Part shown: in pieces, positions 6,854-7,816 of the stretch
How the letters are laid out: each line of letters opens with the position of its first letter
Position numbering within the stretch: the first letter of the stretch is position 1
DNA from: an uncultured Oxalobacteraceae bacterium
GTDB taxonomy: Bacteria; Pseudomonadota; Gammaproteobacteria; Burkholderiales; Burkholderiaceae
Direction: 5' to 3'
DNA length: 7,816 bases
NCBI GenBank assembly: GCA_946479705.1
Contig: CAMLHI010000086.1
Location: 1 to 7,816, forward strand
The notes under the pieces: model-generated
Seen by the model: the letters and a program-made list of their open reading frames with translations, nothing else
Told to the model about the DNA's origin: nothing
The model's database searches: none
Program-made: the position numbers and the translations under genes

Positions 6854-6894
6854 AAAAAATGCCGTTCAGTCTTAAGCTGGACGGCATTTTTTTT
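6854..6894. terminator. Bidirectional intrinsic terminator between convergent genes
   Basis: ATGCCGTTCAG (6859-6869) and CTGGACGGCAT (6877-6887) form an 11-bp stem with one G-T pair and a 7-nt loop. Eight Ts (6887-6894) follow on the plus strand. Six As (6854-6859) precede it, so the minus strand also reads stem plus T-run. It ends the RND operon 29 nt after its stop and can also end the lipoprotein transcript coming from the other side. Confidence 0.93.
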
Positions 6895-6956
6895 CGCGTA
6901 ATACTACTTCATTAGCGCACTACGAACGGGGCGCGCAAGGTCGTGCGAGGCTTGCC

Positions 6957-7358
6957 TTAGCGGGTGTTGGTGCCGCTGGTGCCGCTGGTGCCAGTCGTGC
7001 CGCTCGTCCCGCTGGTGCCGCTGGTATTCGAGCCAGTAGTGCCCGCGCCAGTGGTGCCGGTCGTACCGGTCGTGCCCGAAGTACCGGTGGTGCCGGTGGT
7101 ATCGGAACCGGTGGTTCCCGCGGTGCCGGTGGTGCCCGTACCCGCCGCGCCCGAGGTGGTGCTGTCGCTCGTGGTGCCGGTACCCGTGCCGGTGGTGCCC
7201 GTGGTGCCGCTCGTGCCCGAAGTGGTCGATGGCGTTGTGGCGGTGGTGCCGGTGTCGCTGGTCGGCGTGGTGGTTTCGTTGCGCTTGCAGCCAGCCAGGG
7301 CGGCGGCCAGGACGGCGACGGTCAGCAGGATTTTCGGCGTGTTCGATAAGGTGTTCAT
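6957..7358 (-). CDS. Small Thr/Gly/Ser-repeat lipoprotein
   Basis: The 133-aa product begins MNTLSNTPKILLTVAVLAAA, a type II signal peptide ending in the lipobox L21-A22-G23-C24, so the mature protein of 110 residues is lipid-anchored. After Cys24 come KRNE and then almost only Thr, Gly and Ser, with three Asp (35, 65, 86) and a final Arg. Over 81-104 (one Asp interruption) and 114-129, Gly falls at every third residue in Gly-Thr-Ser/Thr triplets, without proline. The tract is likely unfolded or fibrous and rich in possible O-glycosylation sites; I recognise no domain. The start is set by AGGAG (7365-7369) 6 nt upstream. Codons within the repeats vary at synonymous positions. Both strands are open in several frames here because of the 9-nt repeat, but only this frame has a signal peptide and ribosome binding site. 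Function unknown; a surface or envelope spacer is one guess. Confidence 0.85.
   Translation of the reverse strand: MNTLSNTPKILLTVAVLAAALAGCKRNETTTPTSDTGTTATTPSTTSGTSGTTGTTGTGTGTTSDSTTSGAAGTGTTGTAGTTGSDTTGTTGTSGTTGTTGTTGAGTTGSNTSGTSGTSGTTGTSGTSGTNTR
6961..7230 (-). repeat. Degenerate 9-bp tandem repeat encoding Gly-Thr-Thr/Ser triplets
   Basis: Units of the type GGCACCAGC or GGCACCACC recur many times, with third-base changes (ACC/ACG/ACT, GGC/GGG) and a few breaks that carry Asp, Ala or Asn codons. The period is 9 bp, so copy-number change keeps the reading frame. It makes up most of the mature part of the lipoprotein gene. Confidence 0.8.
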
Positions 7359-7387
7359 GACGTGCTCCTAGATTGCGGTAAACGTTC

Positions 7388-7393
7388 AATGTA
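7388..7393 (-). promoter_or_regulatory. Possible -10 box for the Thr/Gly/Ser lipoprotein
   Basis: On the minus strand this reads TACATT (4/6 to TATAAT) preceded by C, which would give a leader of about 22 nt carrying the AGGAG site. No usable -35 lies at the normal distance; that place is taken by the inverted repeat 7396-7415. A stationary-phase sigma or an activator could be involved, but this is weak. Confidence 0.25.
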
Positions 7394-7395
7394 GT

Positions 7396-7415
7396 GCCGC
7401 CGGAAAGCCGGCGGC
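7396..7415. other. Perfect GC-rich inverted repeat upstream of the lipoprotein gene
   Basis: GCCGCCGG, a 4-nt AAAG gap and CCGGCGGC form a perfect 8-bp inverted repeat. It lies 38-57 nt ahead of the lipoprotein ATG, where a -35 box would be expected if the -10 box at 7388-7393 is used. There is no T-tract, so it is not a standard terminator. An operator or an mRNA leader hairpin is possible. Confidence 0.5.
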
Positions 7416-7432
7416 GCCGGATTCAGTCCGCA

Positions 7433-7451
7433 CCGGGCCTGATCGGCCCGG
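7433..7451. other. Second GC-rich inverted repeat in the 7370-7566 gap
   Basis: CCGGGCC (7433-7439) pairs perfectly with GGCCCGG (7445-7451) across a 5-nt loop. It lies 116 nt downstream of the NAD(P)H-hydrate dehydratase stop in that gene's direction of transcription, and upstream of the lipoprotein gene. It has no T-run. It may be a transcript-stabilising or weak termination structure. The rest of the gap (7452-7566) shows no gene and no clear promoter. Confidence 0.4.
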
Positions 7452-7566
7452 CTTCGGGACCATCAGTGCACATGACGACTGTAACCCTTAGACGTTTAAC
7501 GTATTGGCAAGTTCGGATCATTTGCGCGGCGCTAGCAAATATTTTTACCATGGCCTGGCAGGGACG

Positions 7567-7816
7567 TCAGCGCGGCGCCAGCATGTCCATCAGCGCCGGC
7601 ACTTCGCCGGGGATGTCGCGGGCCAGATAGCCCAGCAGGCCCATGCGCGCGGCCAGGCGCTGGCCCGCGCGCGCATGCAGGGCCACGCCCCAGCAGGCGG
7701 CCTGCTCCAGCGATGCCCCGCGCGCGGCCAGGCCGCAGATGATGCCGGCCAGGGTGTCGCCCGAGCCTGAGCTGGCCAGGCCGACATTGCCCCCTTCGTG
7801 CTGCCACAGTGCGCCC
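7567..7816 (-). CDS. nnrD: NAD(P)H-hydrate dehydratase (NnrD-like), C-terminal part, cut by the window edge
   Basis: The frame enters from the right edge and ends at TGA (7569-7567), giving the last 82 residues. It contains GLASSGSGDTLAGIICGLAA, the conserved ATP/ADP-site glycine motif with the catalytic Asp of the ribokinase-like YjeF C-terminal family. Next come 'AACWGVALHARAGQRLA' and the C-terminal 'LGYLARDIPGEVPALM', both typical of this enzyme. NnrD dehydrates damaged NADHX/NADPHX (S form) back to NADH/NADPH, using ADP or ATP, in the cytoplasm. Whether an epimerase domain (NnrE) is fused at the N-terminus cannot be seen here, since only the tail is present. Two other minus-strand frames are open over the same stretch, but they lack any family motif and reflect GC-rich codon use. 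Confidence 0.88.
   Translation of the reverse strand, partial: GALWQHEGGNVGLASSGSGDTLAGIICGLAARGASLEQAACWGVALHARAGQRLAARMGLLGYLARDIPGEVPALMDMLAPR

Noticed and set aside
4408..6855. Very long (815-codon) open frame antisense to the RND permease
   Set aside because: It lies opposite a well-supported gene, its product is His/Gln/Asp/Gly-rich nonsense typical of GC-rich antisense frames, and it has no domain or ribosome binding site. The same holds for the 440-codon antisense frame at 2421-3743 over the adaptor gene.
6964..7371. Plus-strand open frame of Val-Pro repeats over the lipoprotein gene
   Set aside because: It is the complement of the Gly-Thr repeat. It has no ribosome binding site or signal peptide, and the minus-strand frame has both.
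7532..7807. Minus-strand Ala/Gly/Arg-rich open frame overlapping the right-edge gene
   Set aside because: The alternative frame ending at 7567 carries clear NAD(P)H-hydrate dehydratase motifs; this frame does not.

Overview
The window is GC-rich, densely coding bacterial DNA. Gene style points to a betaproteobacterium of the Burkholderiales, most likely Oxalobacteraceae (Massilia, Duganella or Janthinobacterium-like). That placement rests on remembered resemblance of several proteins (the 120-aa membrane-anchored protein, the NAD(P)H-hydrate dehydratase C-terminus, the possible DUF2863 start) and was not tested by search.

Layout, left to right. (1) Minus strand, 1-83: the first 27 codons of a gene that runs off the left edge, with a candidate promoter near 160 and a GC-rich hairpin at 191-213. 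(2) Minus strand, 230-592: a 120-aa single-pass membrane-anchored protein of unknown function, lying 60 nt downstream of (3) a 346-aa DUF475/TerC-superfamily integral membrane protein (653-1693). The two may be co-transcribed. (4) Divergent from it, a 140-aa divergent-PAP2 (DUF212/YuiD-like) membrane protein at 1830-2252 with an extended -10 promoter. (5) Plus strand, 2427-6825: a compact two-gene RND efflux operon, made of a lipoprotein membrane fusion protein and an HAE1-type inner-membrane permease separated by 1 nt. It is preceded by a -35/-10 pair whose spacer holds a near-palindrome, and it is closed by a strong, probably bidirectional, intrinsic terminator at 6854-6894. (6) Minus strand, 6957-7358: a small lipoprotein whose mature part is almost entirely Thr, Gly and Ser, with Gly at every third position over long runs. 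(7) Minus strand, 7567-7816: the C-terminal 82 residues of NAD(P)H-hydrate dehydratase (NnrD-like), running off the right edge.

How the genes relate. The only clear functional unit is the RND pair: the fusion protein joins the proton-driven permease to an outer-membrane channel that must be encoded elsewhere, because neither a TolC-type gene nor a regulator is present here. The other genes look like ordinary chromosomal neighbours with independent roles. I see no phage, transposon, CRISPR, tRNA, rRNA or defence-system signature. The points most worth a second look are the Gly-every-third-residue lipoprotein, the extra hydrophobic segment after TM12 of the permease, and the operator-like palindrome in the RND promoter. 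None of these is by itself a demonstrated new system.
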